Origin: Rattus norvegicus
Lineage: Eukaryota > Chordata > Mammalia > Rodentia > Muridae
DNA length: 64,000 bases
Assembly (NCBI RefSeq): GCF_036323735.1
Contig: NC_086024.1
Span: forward strand, 132,222,053-132,286,052
Direction: 5' to 3'
The position numbers were made by a program, and so were the translations under genes. The notes below the pieces were generated by a model. The model had not been told where the DNA came from. It was given only the letters and a program-made list of their open reading frames with translations, and searched no databases. This document shows, in pieces, positions 1-11,590 of this stretch. Every line of letters begins with the position of its first letter. Positions within the stretch are counted from its first letter, which is position 1.

Positions 1-460
1 TTGAGCCGGTAGACAACAGTCTTCGCTGCTCTGGCAATTAGGCAGGTCATTATTCCAAGTTTGCTGCTGACATCCTATGAGGTAAAGGTTCCCTTGCCTT
101 CAGTCTGGACAGCCAGTTGTACTAATCCTGCTGCTGTTGAAAAGCCAGTTTGTAACAAATTTCCTTATTAGCTTTGTTGAAATTCAGCGGAATTCATTTG
201 TGAAGGCATTTTCCACATTCCCCTGCTTCTGCTCCTTGGGCTTCCTCCTCCCTGCTCTGTCTACATACAAAAAGCAGCTCGGTTACAGTGCCTTCCTGCC
301 GAGCTTCAACTTGGGCACGAAAACTCTGCCAAAATTAAAATGAAAATACTCCACACTCCCATATACATTTTAGAACCAGCTTATCTACTAAGAAATCTCT
401 TCTGTGCTTAAAACTGAGGTTTAAGTAACCTACTGTGACCTTAGGAATGCTGGATTGAGG
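1..460. other. Unique sequence, nothing recognised
   Basis: No repeat family, splice-bounded exon or RNA gene is recognised here. The longest frame is 68 codons without any domain signature. Confidence 0.5.
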
Positions 461-758
461 AGCCTGGGAAGACTGCTCAGTGGCTAAGTACTGTTCCGCA
501 AGCACGAGGATCTGAGTTCAAATCCACACACAGCACCCATCTAAAAATTCATATGGTTGCTCATACCTGCAAGTCCAGCATTGGGAGGTGAAGACAGGTG
601 GGATCTGAGGGTCTGCCGGCTGGTCAGCCTTGTAAAACAAGAGTTTCTGGGTCAATGAGAGACCCTGCTTCAAGGTAAAAGGACAGAAAGCCATAAAGTA
701 GGATCCGGAACTCCTGATCTGGCCTGGGTGTGCACATGTGCCACACACTCAGGTGTAT

Positions 759-761
<3 letters not shown>
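461..761 (+). mobile_element. B4-family SINE (ID/B1 composite), old
   Basis: It opens with a tRNA-like head (GACTGCTCAGTGGCTAAG, then a box-B-like GAGTTCAAATCC near 510-523). A degraded B1-type body follows, with 'cagcattgggaggtgaagacagg' order and 'gagaccctgcttcaa' near 659-673. This is the B4 arrangement. The element runs directly into the (AC)n tract, which is a usual 3' tail for B4. Divergence is high, so it is an old copy. Confidence 0.75.

Positions 762-807
<46 letters not shown>
762..807 (+). repeat. (AC)n microsatellite
   Basis: About 23 uninterrupted AC units, growing from the 3' tail of the preceding B4 SINE. Confidence 0.97.
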
Positions 808-809
<2 letters not shown>

Positions 810-1797
810 CTGTATCTAGCTTTTACATGTTTGGGATCCAGGTCATTATGTTAGCTCAGCAGACACATTATTAGATGAGCCATTTCCCCAGACCCCTCTT
901 TAATGTTCTGTAAGTGTGGCATTTCCTGTCACAAGATCACTACAACATACTCAGTTCCACAAACCGAGACCTTTGTCTTCTAAAAGATTCCACTGGCATT
1001 GGCTAGAGCACCTCCTTAAATACTTGCTACTAAAACCTAAGGGAATCTGGGACCAGAATTCTGTGTGTGTAGACAAGCTTAAATAAATTTGATTTACAGG
1101 ATAAGCAGGGGGTCTTCCCAGGCGGTCTTTTGATTTTGTTGACGTTCTACGTTTTTCAGCGGCTTTATGCCCTTCACCTGAGTTGCTGATTCATTGACTT
1201 AATGTCACTTCTAATACTCTGGCACCGTCCTTTCATTAATTTTAGGTTCGCTGGAGATGTCACCTTATGTCCTAGAGGGGAAATTATGTCCTGTCTCTCC
1301 TTCTCCTTCTCTCCTCTTCCCTCTTCCTCCTCTTCTCTCTGTGTTGTAGATGTCTTGTCTAGAGAGTCATGAGTTTTATACATCCCCAAAGAACCTTTAT
1401 TATTTTTTTTTGCTTCGTCTATTATTTTTCCTGCTGTTTCTCTGGTTCTGTATCATTGAACTCTACTTTTATAGTTTGTTGTTTAATGTCTTGGGTCATC
1501 AGTGCTTGTTCCTTTCCTTCCCCAACTTTCTTATTTAAGACACCACCTCACACCATAAACAGCAGAGAGGAGAGTCTCTCTACAGCTGTACCCCAAATGC
1601 TTGGATATCTATGGTTTAGTTTACAGTCACTTTTTGGCATTTCCCAGTTTCATTTGCAACTTCGGGCTTGATGAAGTGCTGTTGCTTGATCAGGGTGTTT
1701 GATTTCCCTGTATCTGAGGTTTTCCTCTAGATATTTTCTTCCATTGACTTCAAGTTTTGTTTCCACTCAGCCCGTTGTATATCATTTAATAAAATTT
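808..1797. other. Unique T-rich sequence with a polypyrimidine tract
   Basis: No recognisable repeat family or gene. Positions 1289-1340 are an almost pure C/T run on this strand, with mirror-like CTTCT/TCTTC blocks. From about 1380 to 1797 the strand stays T-rich. Open frames here (up to 100 codons) are low-complexity Phe/Leu/Cys strings and are not considered genes. Confidence 0.5.
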
Positions 1798-2013
1798 CAT
1801 AGATGTCTTTTTTTTTAAATATTTTATTTATTTATTATATATATGAGTACACTGTAGCTGTCTTCAGACACACCAGAAGAGGGCATCAGATCTCATTACA
1901 GATGGTTGTGAGCCACCATGTGGTTGCTGGGATTTGAACTCAGGACCTCGGGAAGAGCAGTCGGTGCCCTTAACCACTGAGCCATCTCTCCAGCCCCCCA
2001 TAGATGTCTTTTT
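1798..2013 (-). mobile_element. B2 SINE, complete, with 15-bp target-site duplication
   Basis: Read on the minus strand it starts GGGCTGGAGAGATGGCTCAG, the canonical B2 head. It passes through the GAGTTCAAATCCCAGC box and ends with the B2 body (extra T/A tail on the plus strand at 1806-1840). The direct repeats CATAGATGTCTTTTT at 1798-1812 and 1999-2013 are identical, so both ends of the insertion are intact. B2 carries an internal RNA polymerase III promoter and is mobilised by L1. Fairly young copy. Confidence 0.93.
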
Positions 2014-2428
2014 ATGCTTACATATTTTCCTTGTTGTTCTTAGTTTATCAGGTTCAGTTTACAAAGGTGCGCTAAATTTCATCTTCCCTCTGGTTGATGA
2101 ACATTGTGAAGCAGTTTGATAATTTTATGATGTGCAACAAATTCTTCATGTCTGAACTACGTTTCACACATAATTTTCTGATACATAGCAAGCCTGACTT
2201 ACTAACACTTTATATATTTTGATGTCAGTCCCAAAAGAGCTCTATTAAAATGTTTTATTCCTATTGTGGGTGAGGAAGTTTTTCTTTATAATGGAAAGAT
2301 ATTTACCTCATATGTTTGAAAATTTTATTATTGGGCACATGTACTTTCGTAATTAGCATGATAAATGTTTTTTATTACAGGCATTGGCTATTCATAACCA
2401 TAGTAACAGTTTCAGTTAAAACAAATAG
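2014..2428. other. Unique AT-rich sequence
   Basis: AT-rich single-copy-looking DNA. No repeat family or gene signature was seen. Confidence 0.45.
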
Positions 2429-2429
2429 A

Positions 2430-2510
2430 ATTCTTTAGTTTTCAGAACTGAGGACAAATCCCAGGGCTTTATGCATGCTTAATTGACCCCTGAGCTACAG
2501 TGCCAGCCCT
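2430..2510 (-). mobile_element. ID-like / B4 head remnant
   Basis: The plus strand reads 'ctgaggacaaatcccagggc ... atgcatgcttaat ... tgagctacagtgccagcc'. This is the reverse complement of the tRNA-Ala-derived ID sequence that also forms the 5' half of B4. Diverged fragment. Confidence 0.6.
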
Positions 2511-2985
2511 TAAGGATACCTCTTCCCTGTACACTGTCACAACTGGTGTGAGTTCATATGTGCAGCTGCCTGCTGTGTCTGGTTATGCTCTTCCCTGTAG
2601 TCTTCTACCACCTCTGGCTCCTACCGTCTTTCTGCCTCCTCTTCCACAGTGTTTCCTAAGCCTTGTGGCAGGTATGTACTGATGTCTCATTTAGATCTGA
2701 GCATTCTAGAGTAGACCACCTTGGTCAGTGGTAGTTCTCTGTGCCATTCACCATCTACTAAAGAAAACAGTTATTAGTGGCGACAGCACATGTAAGGCCT
2801 TCATAAGGCGAAGCCAGACAAAATGCTGACAAGGAAAGGAGAGATGGGCACAGAGCCCCATGCTTAGCTGAGGAACAGTTGGTAATGGGTAGCTGCTGGG
2901 TGGGGGGAAGGAGAGTCAGTTTTCTTCAATGGTCAACCATGCTCCAGGGGAAAAGTCAAATGTCCCAAAGTATAAGAGAAGCTCA
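2511..2985. other. Unique sequence
   Basis: No recognised repeat or gene. Confidence 0.45.
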
Positions 2986-3112
2986 AATCGGACTTGATGA
3001 GTAAAAATAAATGAGAGAATTCACAAGGTTGAGTGGATAGTGAGGGGGAGGGGATCTAGGAGGATAAATATGATCAAAATACATTGTACAGAAGACCTTA
3101 AAAAAACACCTA
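2986..3112 (+). mobile_element. L1 (Lx-type) 3' end fragment
   Basis: Contains the murine L1 3'UTR end: a G-rich block (agtgagggggaggggatcta near 3041-3060) followed by 'aatatgatcaaaatacattg' and a short A-run at 3101-3106. The same end appears in reverse orientation at 36640-36730. 5'-truncated, as usual for L1. Confidence 0.7.
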
Positions 3113-3560
3113 TTTTTGATGACCATTTGTCTGGGAGATCTTTTATCAGCCTTCCACTTTGAAATATTGCAAATCATCTTATCTTATAAATAACAAAATT
3201 CTGTGCACGGAGACAACAGCTGCGCATCCATGCTCAACGTTCTCCAGCTAACAATCTAAGTAACGTTCTGTCATGGTCTACACTGCCTACCAACCTTGAA
3301 CACACAGTTAGTAGAAGTACTTCCGGCTCTAGAACTCTCAGCTCCCGCATGACATTCAGGGGACTTCGTGCCATTTTGGTCTAAATGTAGAACGATAAAT
3401 TGAGCCAATCTCATTAAATCTGTTCTGGAGGCAAAGAAATTCATATTCAGCATGGGGAATTGACCCGTGTAGGTGAAAGTTCTAGAAAATATCCCTGTTG
3501 ATGCAATAATTACTTTTAAAGGAATAAGCAAGTTCCTTTTTAACCATTAAGTTTTATTAT
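3113..3560. other. Unique sequence
   Basis: No recognised repeat or gene. An 86-codon minus frame (3271-3531) has no domain signature. Confidence 0.45.
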
Positions 3561-3580
3561 TTTAAAGTGTGTGCGTGCGC

Positions 3581-3618
<38 letters not shown>

Positions 3619-3802
3619 ATTGTGTGTAGGTTGCACATATATGAGCAGAGGTAACAATGGAAGCAGAAAGATAGTATCAGATTCCCTGGAACTGGGAGCT
3701 CTAAGTGGCCTTGAGCTGTCCATGATGGATGTCAGAACTGAATTTGGGTCCTCTGCAAGAGCAGCAAAGGCTCTTAACTGATGAGCCATCTCTCCAGCTT
3801 CA
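3561..3802 (-). mobile_element. B3/B2-family SINE with internal (TG)n
   Basis: The minus strand reads GAGATGGCTCATCAGTTAAG at the head. The body rc contains 'gggtcctctgcaagagcag' and 'agattccctggaactgggag'. The (TG)n run at 3583-3618 represents the expanded CA-rich 3' tail of the SINE. Confidence 0.82.
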
Positions 3803-4975
3803 GGGCTGTCATTAGTGCCCAATATTCTGTAAAGGTATTTGATGTGCCAAATTGTTCTTTCAACGCAGTACTGCACTGAAGCCCTAAACCTGATCTGATC
3901 TTATTTGAGAACATGGTCAAGGAAAATGTTGTCATTTCTGATGAATTCAGTCAAGTGGGTCCTAATCCAATATGTCTTGGTCCCTCACACAGGGAGAGTT
4001 TGGAAACACACAGGAGCACAGAAGGCCACATGACCCAAAGGTGGAGACTGAAGAGATTTTTCTACAAGACGAAGACAGTCCGTGATTACCAGCATGCTGT
4101 GGGAGCCAGGGAGAGGCACAGAGCAGATTGTCCAGCATGGCTCTCAGCAGAGATTTGCTGACACCTCAGTTCAGATTCCTGGCCTCCAGTCAAGTCAATC
4201 TCTGTTGCTTAGGCCACCCTGCTAGTTCCCAGAGCCCTAGGAAAAGAATAAGAACCTTCCTTCGTCTCAGAGCTGGGGATTTTCTAGCCGAGTGACCAAG
4301 TTTGGTTTCTGTTGACACAGATGCATACACACATACAGACATTCATTCATACATACATGAAGATGTCGCAAGTCACATACCTATCGTAGGGAGGGAGGTT
4401 CCATCTTAAATGTTGTTAACAAAATCTCACTTCCTTGGAACAGTTCCCCACATGGGAGAGTATAAACGCAAGGGTCAATATTGGGTCAGGAAACTCACTT
4501 GGACACCGATTTAGACAAAACCTTGAATCCTTGCCTCTTGTCTCTTCATCTATCTACTTGGAGAGGCTATCAGTCTATTCCGGTCTCAGATGGCTAGATG
4601 TCACACTTTTGAAATATTTTGCCAATGTTTTACCCATCTGAATTTACAGGGATATAATTAATTTGCCCAATGTTTATTAATCAAAGACATATCTACCAGG
4701 ATATGTAACAAAGTCACTTTCCCTGAATTCCTATGATGTCACTGGCAGCCAATCAGAGTGAAGGGGACATTCTTTTGGATTAGTTTTAAAGCTTATACAC
4801 AGCTGGGCCATATGAGTGGAGGCCCAGCGTGGTGGACCCATGTGGCAAAGAGCCAACATCTGCTTGGAAACACCCACTGGAGCCAGCTGGCAAGGAAGCC
4901 CTGTTGCTGGCCTGAGTGTCAAGTGTTGCTGGGCAAGTTGTGAAGGAGAATGAATTCCATCTCCTGATGCAAAAT

Positions 4976-4976
<1 letters not shown>
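3803..4976. other. Unique sequence
   Basis: More than 1 kb without a recognised repeat apart from a short degenerate ACATA/CATTCATA patch at 4325-4360. Open frames are at most 82 codons and show no domain features. Confidence 0.45.

Positions 4977-5026
<50 letters not shown>
4977..5026 (+). repeat. (GT)n microsatellite
   Basis: 25 uninterrupted GT units. Confidence 0.98.
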
Positions 5027-5028
<2 letters not shown>

Positions 5029-6499
5029 GGGGAGGGTGTCATTCTCATGTTCACTGTGGAGGAAACCAGGTAGGGAGGGCTGGGTCCGGACAGAACAGTG
5101 ATCGTCTTAGGAGACTTTTGCATGGAGATTAACACAGCGCAAAGATCAGTGGAAGGAAAGAAACTGGATTAGTGGCCAAATACAGGGGCTTTCAGCATGG
5201 TGCCCTCAACCTCAGGCTGTGGTCCCTCCTACTCTGCTACAGGTATTTTGTCCTTGTCCTTGAGTGAGTCCTAAGCCATCTCTACACTCCAGTGTCCCTC
5301 TTGATCCAATAGAGATGACCAGTCCCATCCTTGCTGTCTTACTGGAGCATTTAGGAAGGTTAAAGTCAGTCAAACAAGTGGGGAACATTTATTCAGTGTT
5401 CTGTTGCTCAACAAAAATGCTCTGGTCATTTTTAGCCTTTTGCTTATTCAGTCTGAAGAGACATACTGAGGGTTGGAATGTTAACAGGAACTAGAACAAG
5501 GAAAAAGCCTGGTAGGTCCCAGGCTCTACAGCCCAGAAATCTCTAGAAGGTAGGGTGTCCTCCCTTGTAGGTGACCACTTGAGTTTCAAGCCCTAATCTT
5601 ACCTCTTCCAAGGGTCTTGACTAGGCACAGGAAAGGGGTCATCATTCCCTATGCTGTCTGTGATGACAGGGACCAGTCAGTCACACTCCAGAGAAAACAA
5701 AAGGAAGCAGCACCCTCCATCCCTCCACAGCACCCTCAAAACTGAAATGGCACTGCCAGTCTGCTGGTTTCCCTTGGAGCTAGTCAGCATCCAATTTGGT
5801 AGATGTTTTTAGAGAAAGGAGATAGTTGGAAACCTAGCATGGTTTGTCAACGTGAATGTTATGAATCCAATCTCTGCTTCCCTCAATTCTGCATTTGTAG
5901 ATCTCCAAGATCCCCCAAAACATCTACCACCTTCTCCCTCTTCAGTTTCCTTTGCCCCCTTTGTCCTGGTGTCTGTTGGACCAAGAGACTGGGAAAGTCA
6001 TGGCCAGACTTGCTTCTCCTGGGCTTTGAATTGCAACCGAATGGTTTTAATCCAAATGGGATTGGATTTCTAGTTCCTCAGTTAGCTGAGCCCTGCCAGT
6101 TAAGCCCTCCACCAGGAGTCTCCAAGAGGCCCTATAACTGTCATTTCCCCTATGAGCTTCCTAGGCACAATGATCCCAAGGAGAGAGAAAATTATGTGTA
6201 GAATCTTCCCAATCCCATCATCCTCCAGATGAAGCTGGGCTCATCAGACGTTTCTAGCACTCTCCTAGACATTGTGACCTCCTATCTCTCAGTGTGCTGA
6301 GGCCCTGGTCTTGGCCCCTTTTGCCATGTGAGACAAAGGGGGTTGTAGGGGGAAGGAGAGGAGATGGGGATGCGAAAGCAGTCTACAGTCTATCTTTGTC
6401 TGCCATTGCCCGGCAGAGCCTTGCCGGGGGAAGATCGGTTTCTGTTAACACTGCAAGGGAACCGCTCCTTTCCCAGGGGCTGGTGGCTTGGCAGGGAGG
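5027..6499. other. Unique sequence
   Basis: About 1.5 kb of single-copy-looking DNA. A 132-codon frame at 5803-6201 overlaps a 73-codon frame in another phase. Neither shows a recognisable domain or a convincing splice context, so no gene is called. Confidence 0.45.
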
Positions 6500-6800
6500 C
6501 GGCCAACTGCTCAGTTGGTGGACGAGATAATAATGCTTAGAGCTGTTTATCAACCATCTCTGGATGGCAGGCTCCGAATCCCTAATTAACTAAGGTCCGT
6601 GGGCTGCTAGTTCTTCTTAGAGCCGAACCGTATCAGATCGGGGACATGGCACACGGGTCTATCTCTCCCCAAAACCTGTGCTTGGTGCCTGATAAATAGA
6701 AGTTCCCAACGACAATAATTAATGAATGGAGGGAGAAAAAGGGGCAGGCTTTGTGAACTGCCCCAAATCCCCATAGCTCTCAAGAATGAAAGTCGATTTC
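6500..6800. promoter_or_regulatory. Candidate conserved non-coding element A
   Basis: Repeat-free island. It contains two TAATTA homeodomain-type cores (6583-6588 and 6716-6721) about 130 bp apart, the second followed by TAATGA-like sequence, and a paired CCATCTCTGGATGG motif near 6553-6566. Texture (unbroken, AT-rich cores within GC-richer flanks) resembles vertebrate enhancer elements. Conservation is inferred, not measured. Confidence 0.3.
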
Positions 6801-7389
6801 GCTGCCAAAAGGAAGCCTGTGTGGACAATGTGCCTCCAGAAAAGGTCCAGGGATGCTCAGCTGTTCTGAATTTACCCAGGAACGCGGGGGGCCGCAGTCG
6901 TGGGCCACCTGGCACCCAGCTGTTCAGGGCCTCACAATCCAAGTATCCAGCTCTGACAGGGCCTGGAGGACGGCCGCCATAACCCTTTCACTGCCTACAC
7001 CTTGCTGGGTCTACCCCATTTCTGGCAACGGATGCAGGATGGTGTGCCCTGAGCATCTCAGAGGGACCCGACTCCCATGATCCTTTTGTCTCCTGTCTCC
7101 AGTGCCAGCTGACAGAATGAGGTCCATTCTGTCAACCAGGTCCTGGTCTCGGTGCGTGCATCCCTCTGCCCAAACACCTTCAGCGTTTTTACTCAAGAAA
7201 GACCCTCATGTCATTAAGCAGCTTTAGTTTAGCTCGCCTGCCCCAGAAAATCTTCCAGGGTTCCCCTTCCCCAACCCCGGAGCTGGGTTCATTCCCGGCT
7301 TTCATTCAGGATGCCCGGCTACATCTGCCTCCGCAGACACATGTCCCATGATGCATTTCTGGAGGTTTCTATGTCTGCATCCAAGCCGC
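6801..7389. other. Unique, GC-richer sequence
   Basis: Contains a few CpG dinucleotides (for example 6880-6900 and 6965-6980) but is not dense enough for a CpG island. No gene or repeat was recognised. Confidence 0.4.
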
Positions 7390-7520
7390 CTGCTATACCG
7401 TGAGCTTCTCAGAGACCTGGGACGAGACTACTTGATTTTTATCATCGAGGACCAGCTCAGTGTCTAGAGTGAAAGAAGGGGTTGGGTACACACTTGATAA
7501 GTGGTTTGCTTTCTAAATAG
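7390..7520 (+). mobile_element. L2-like ancient LINE fragment
   Basis: Order 'gtgagcttctcagagacctgggac ... cagtgtctaga' corresponds to the L2 3' end pattern (CTGTGAGCTCC-TTGAGGGCAGGGAC ... CAGTGCCTAGCA). Strongly diverged, so moderate confidence only. Confidence 0.45.
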
Positions 7521-8334
7521 TAAAATGCTTGCTGTCCCCCACCCCCAGAGCTAGGAGGCTAGTGTGATTGTAAGTAAATTACTTAATGGAATCAGGTGCT
7601 TGCTGAAGGGAACAGGGCTGAGGGCAAGCGGAGAGGCAGAGGTGGGCAGAGAGTACAGTTCCTTATGCACCTTTCTTGTCTACTGGCAATTTCCTGTTTC
7701 CACCCTTCCTTCCTGACTAGCTTCCTTGTCTGGTGGCATGCTGCAACCTCCCATGTGCCCCCGATGCATCTCACTTTGTCCTCACCTATGTGTCAGATCC
7801 AATATCCCCCCGTCACTTTGGTGACCACTGCTCTGGAGTGATACTGAAGATACCAACCGTATACCCAGCTTTGTTCTTGAGCCCCACACCTGCCTTGGAG
7901 TCTGGCCTTTCTCTTGCTGCATCTGCAAATGCTGCTGTGTGTGCACCTCCTTCTCTGTCCCCTTTGCCACATCTGTGGTGCCTACATCAGACCTCCACTG
8001 CTGCTTCGGCAGCAGCACCTTATCGGCTGTGTGGGATGTCTGGAGCAATCGCCATCCTTTTCTCACCAAGTCAGGATAGGGTCTAAAGGGTTGAACGCTT
8101 TGGTAATGGAGTGTTCATCTTCCTGAAGGGTGGAGTTGGAATTTGGCCCAGTCAACAAAAAATGGGCTCTGAGACCTTATTTAAAAAACAGAGGTCCAGG
8201 GTCACACTTGAGACTTATTGATAACAGGAGGGTTGAATGTCCCAGTGACACAAGATACCTGGCCAGACAGAGACTGTCCTTTGTGCTCGGAGGTGATCTC
8301 AGGCTGGTCATCTATCCACTCTAGGAGGATCTCT
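7521..8334. other. Unique sequence
   Basis: No recognised repeat. A 117-codon plus frame (7733-8086) and a 95-codon minus frame (7782-8069) overlap antisense to one another. Neither has domain features. Confidence 0.45.
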
Positions 8335-8830
8335 GAGGTCCTACTGTGTGGATACAGCGCTCTGGGTATGAATGCTATCTATGAACAAGACAGAAGAAGT
8401 TTTTATTTCCGAGAGCAGGCAAGGCAGGCAGTCAACAGAAGATAGGATTGAATCATGAAGAATTCAATGCAAAAAGATGAAGGTGTTCAGGGCTCATAGT
8501 GATGGTATGGGAGTGTGCACTTTAGAGAGTAGAGCCAGCTGAACCTCTCTGTGGAGCTGACACTCCAGAAGAAACACTGGAAGAAGGAGCCCGAAGGCCT
8601 TTAGGTCCGGGCATCCCAGGGAACAGCAAGTGCAAAGACCCTGGTATGGAAACAAACTGGCATGCTGGAAGGATGAGCGAACTGAACACTGAATGACTGA
8701 GATGGTGACAAGGCCCAGTTACTGCCAAAGACCGCAGGCTGCTAAGACTGGATCTTTGCACCCACTCTGCGCCTGGAGGCTGTAAACCAAGAAAGATACA
8801 ACAGGGACATTCAAAGTCAGGGGCAGTAGG
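8335..8830 (+). mobile_element. Ancient mammal-wide interspersed repeat, family unresolved
   Basis: Follows a familiar pan-mammalian order: 'tactgtgtggatacagcgct', 'gaacaagacag', then near 8615-8660 'gggaacagcaagtgcaaaga' and 'ccctggtatgg'. I recognise the pattern of an old eutherian repeat but cannot name the family reliably. Predates the rodent-specific SINEs. Confidence 0.5.
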
Positions 8831-9249
8831 GTAAAGCGGGCATTGATGCTGGACAGGACAGATCCTGAAGTCTCGGCTGTGTGACTGTCCTATTCAGTCT
8901 CAAGAGGACTATGAAAATTTAGCACCTAATGTCACCTAGGGTGCATTGGGTTAGTAGAATGTTCCAAGTGCCAGATTCTTCCTGATGGCCCTCCATAAGC
9001 AGTGTGAAAAGAACCCAGACCCTGCTTCCGATCACACAGGCCTCACTGGATACATTAGTTTACATCCCCCATCCAGCTTGCATTGTGAAGTCTCCATGTC
9101 CTAGAAACAGTCCTGGTGGGGACCACCCACACCCACGTCTTTCACCATACCTCTCCATATGCCCCACCAAGAGGCCCTAAGTTTAATTTTACTAGGTATA
9201 GATCACAGGGTCCATGTGCTTACCCACAATCCATCACTGTGAGTCCTGA
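8831..9249. other. Unique sequence
   Basis: No recognised repeat or gene. Confidence 0.4.
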
Positions 9250-9435
9250 AACTACTATAGCTTTCTTCCACGGATTCTTTATGACTAGATCGCCTCTTTC
9301 CTTGACACCCTGCCCTATTTGATCTCCGAAGCAAGAAAATATTTCTCTTGCTCATGGAGGACACCCATGTGCAGTAGTGCAGTGTGTGTGCATAGTAGGG
9401 CCTCAGAAACACTTCTGGAGTGGATGGTTGACTAA
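9250..9435 (+). mobile_element. L2-like 3' end
   Basis: Ends 'gcatagtagggcctcagaaa' plus 'cacttctgg', matching the L2 terminal pattern GCACATAGTAGGTGCTCAATAAATATTTG with substitutions. Old fragment. Confidence 0.5.
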
Positions 9436-9520
9436 CCGGACCGCATTTTTGAGTACAGAGTGCAACATCAATCTGGCTTCATGTGTGGCAGGAGAAACAT
9501 ACATAAAGAAGCCTGGGTTG

Positions 9521-9628
9521 GAGAGGTGCTCCCCAGAGAGGTGCTCCCCAGAGAGGTGCTCCCCAGAAAGGTGCTCCCCAGAAAGGTGCTCCCCAGAGAG
9601 GTGCTCCCCAGAGAGGTGCTCCCCAGAC
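9521..9628 (+). repeat. 15-bp minisatellite, 7 copies
   Basis: Unit GTGCTCCCCAGAGAG repeats with a strict 15-bp period at 9526, 9541, 9556, 9571, 9586, 9601 and 9616. Copies differ only at one G/A position (GAGAG versus GAAAG). Because 15 is a multiple of three, one frame reads a Glu-Arg-Cys-Ser-Pro pentapeptide and another a Pro-Arg-Glu-Val-Leu pentapeptide. These are by-products of the period and not evidence of a gene. Confidence 0.97.
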
Positions 9629-10554
9629 CACAGCCACTGCAGACCTACAGTCTAACAAACTAACCACACCTCATATGCTCACTCAGCTCATTAAATCTCC
9701 AGTACCTCACAGGCTGAACCACAGTCCAGCAGAGGTTAAGCACATCCACCATGCCCCAGGTGTGGAAAAACCACCCTAATCTGGAAAAAAAAAAAACAAT
9801 GCAAAAGAAGCTCAGAGACACGTGGAGGCTACTGAGGCTGCATGTCACCGAGGGAACTGGGGGCCGAGGGGGGTGACCTTACTGTGTGCCTCCTCCACTC
9901 CAAGGAGCACACAGTGTAATGCCCTAACAGGGGTCTGACTGGCTACGAGTGACGAACTTCATGGCTGCACTCCAGAACACAAGGGCGAACTGAAGACATG
10001 AAGGATTCCATAATACCCCATATCACTGTGGTTAATGTCTGATCTGGTGGCAGGCTGCAGAAACACTATGAAGCTTCGAAAGGAGTCATTCAGAGAGGGG
10101 ACATTGCTGTAGAAAACCTCCATTGGGAGATTTTGGCCAGAGGAATGTTTAAGTGGTGTTGGAAGGGAGCTCCAACTGGGCGAGACCAAATGTAGATGTA
10201 CGGCTTCAAGGTGGACAATGGCTTCAAGGTAGAGTGCTCTTCTTCACCGCCCTAGGGAGGTAAGGATGTCTACCTGCTATGGCAGGGGCACTGTCGGGAA
10301 AGATGTGGAGACATTCCCAGGGCTGGGACAGCACCTGTTCTGAGATGATGATACAAGGAAAAAGGCAATTGGCTCTTTCTGTCCTGCTGCAGACTCTCTC
10401 CAAGCATGAGAAAAGACCATGAGGCTCAGTGACCCTGGGAAGCCGATGGGCGTGTGTGCCTCAGGGTTCTATGCTGTGCACTCTTCCCGGCCTGCACCTG
10501 CAGACGCTGCTCTGAGCCTGCTGCAGACAATGCTTCCCTCAGCTTTGGCAAAGG
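9629..10554. other. Unique sequence
   Basis: No recognised repeat except an A-run at 9786-9797. No gene signature. Confidence 0.4.
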
Positions 10555-10850
10555 TACCCATAAACCCGCATCTTACAGATGAGGAGACTGCGGTCCTAAG
10601 AGCTCAGTGTCACTTAGTCACAGTCACTTAACAAAGACACCATGGTGCCTCAGATGACTCAAGATCCTGGCCATGGTGACATGTGGCTTCCTGTGCTCTC
10701 TGGCACGGCGCTGCTGCTGGTTACTGAGTTTGTGGCTCATATTAAAGTAACATTATCAAGGACCAGAGAGGGGGCATTGGCTTGTCCGGGGTCACAAAGC
10801 CCATGCGTAGCCCAACACGAGTGAGAATCACCGTGGTTCAACCACAGGCT
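10555..10850 (-). mobile_element. MIR-like ancient SINE remnants
   Basis: 'cttacagatgaggagactgc' at about 10573 is the hallmark MIR core read in reverse (TTACAGATGAGGAAACTGAGG). A second partial match, 'cttgtccggggtcacaaagc', lies near 10782. The two may be pieces of one or two elements. Confidence 0.55.
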
Positions 10851-11154
10851 GCATTGTGATTGACAGAACAGCAGGTGGAGGGACCATTCTCTTGAGGGTG
10901 TTCCTTAAAGGCTCATGTCAGTTGCTGAATACAGCTTTAGAGTGGCTCTTGTAATTACTGCCAGACTTTTTGCTGCCACATTACTCAGAGTACTGAAGCT
11001 AGTCCCGAAAGTTGAACTGAAAACCAGAGCCACCTTAAGAGAAGGCAGTACCACACAGGGGCATTAACAAATCCACATGTGAGGTTCCCATTACACTCAA
11101 ATATTGCTACAGACATGTTTCACCCAGATATGCATATGTCTCTGGGCTGTGTTT
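10851..11154. other. Unique sequence
   Basis: No recognised repeat or gene. Confidence 0.4.
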
Positions 11155-11533
11155 GATCTAGATTGTCAGTTTGACTGGGCTTGGAATCCCCTAGGAGATC
11201 TAGGGTTTATCTTCGGGGGGAGCATGGGGGGGGGGCTTCCAGAGAGACTCAACTGAGGAACCTGTCCTGAATCTGGGTGGCCCCATCCATGGACTAGGGT
11301 TAGAACTAAACCCAAAGGACAAAAGAGGAAAGCCAGGTGGGGGGCTGGCATCCCCCTTGGTTTCTGACCCACAGCAATGTGAGCAAGATGCTTCCTACCA
11401 CCATTGGCCAACAAGAGTGGCCACACCACTGTGCCTCCCTACTATAGGGTATGAGCTGAACTATACACCCAAATGACCCGTCTTCCCTTCAGTTGATTCT
11501 CGAAGGTATTTTGTCACAATGATGAGAGAATTA

Positions 11534-11534
<1 letters not shown>
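11155..11534 (+). mobile_element. MT-type MaLR (ERVL) LTR
   Basis: Carries the familiar murine MaLR LTR order: 'gattgtcagtttgactgggc', then 'cctgaatctgggtggcccca' (about 11267), a Cys/His-like 'accacagcaatgtgagcaag' region, and the terminal 'aggtattttgtcacaatgat' followed by 'gagagaattaa'. Only an LTR is seen, with no internal coding region. A G-run (11214-11237) lies inside. Confidence 0.75.

Positions 11535-11590
<56 letters not shown>

Noticed and set aside
5803..6201. 132-codon plus frame, initially considered as a possible exon
   Set aside because: Overlaps another open frame, lacks convincing splice sites and recognisable protein similarity.
6801..7150. CpG island promoter
   Set aside because: CpG count too low and scattered; no initiator or first-exon features.
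9377..9655. Frame with an ERCSP pentapeptide repeat, considered as a repeat protein
   Set aside because: Repeat is a 15-bp minisatellite with near-identical DNA and no codon-level divergence suggesting selection.
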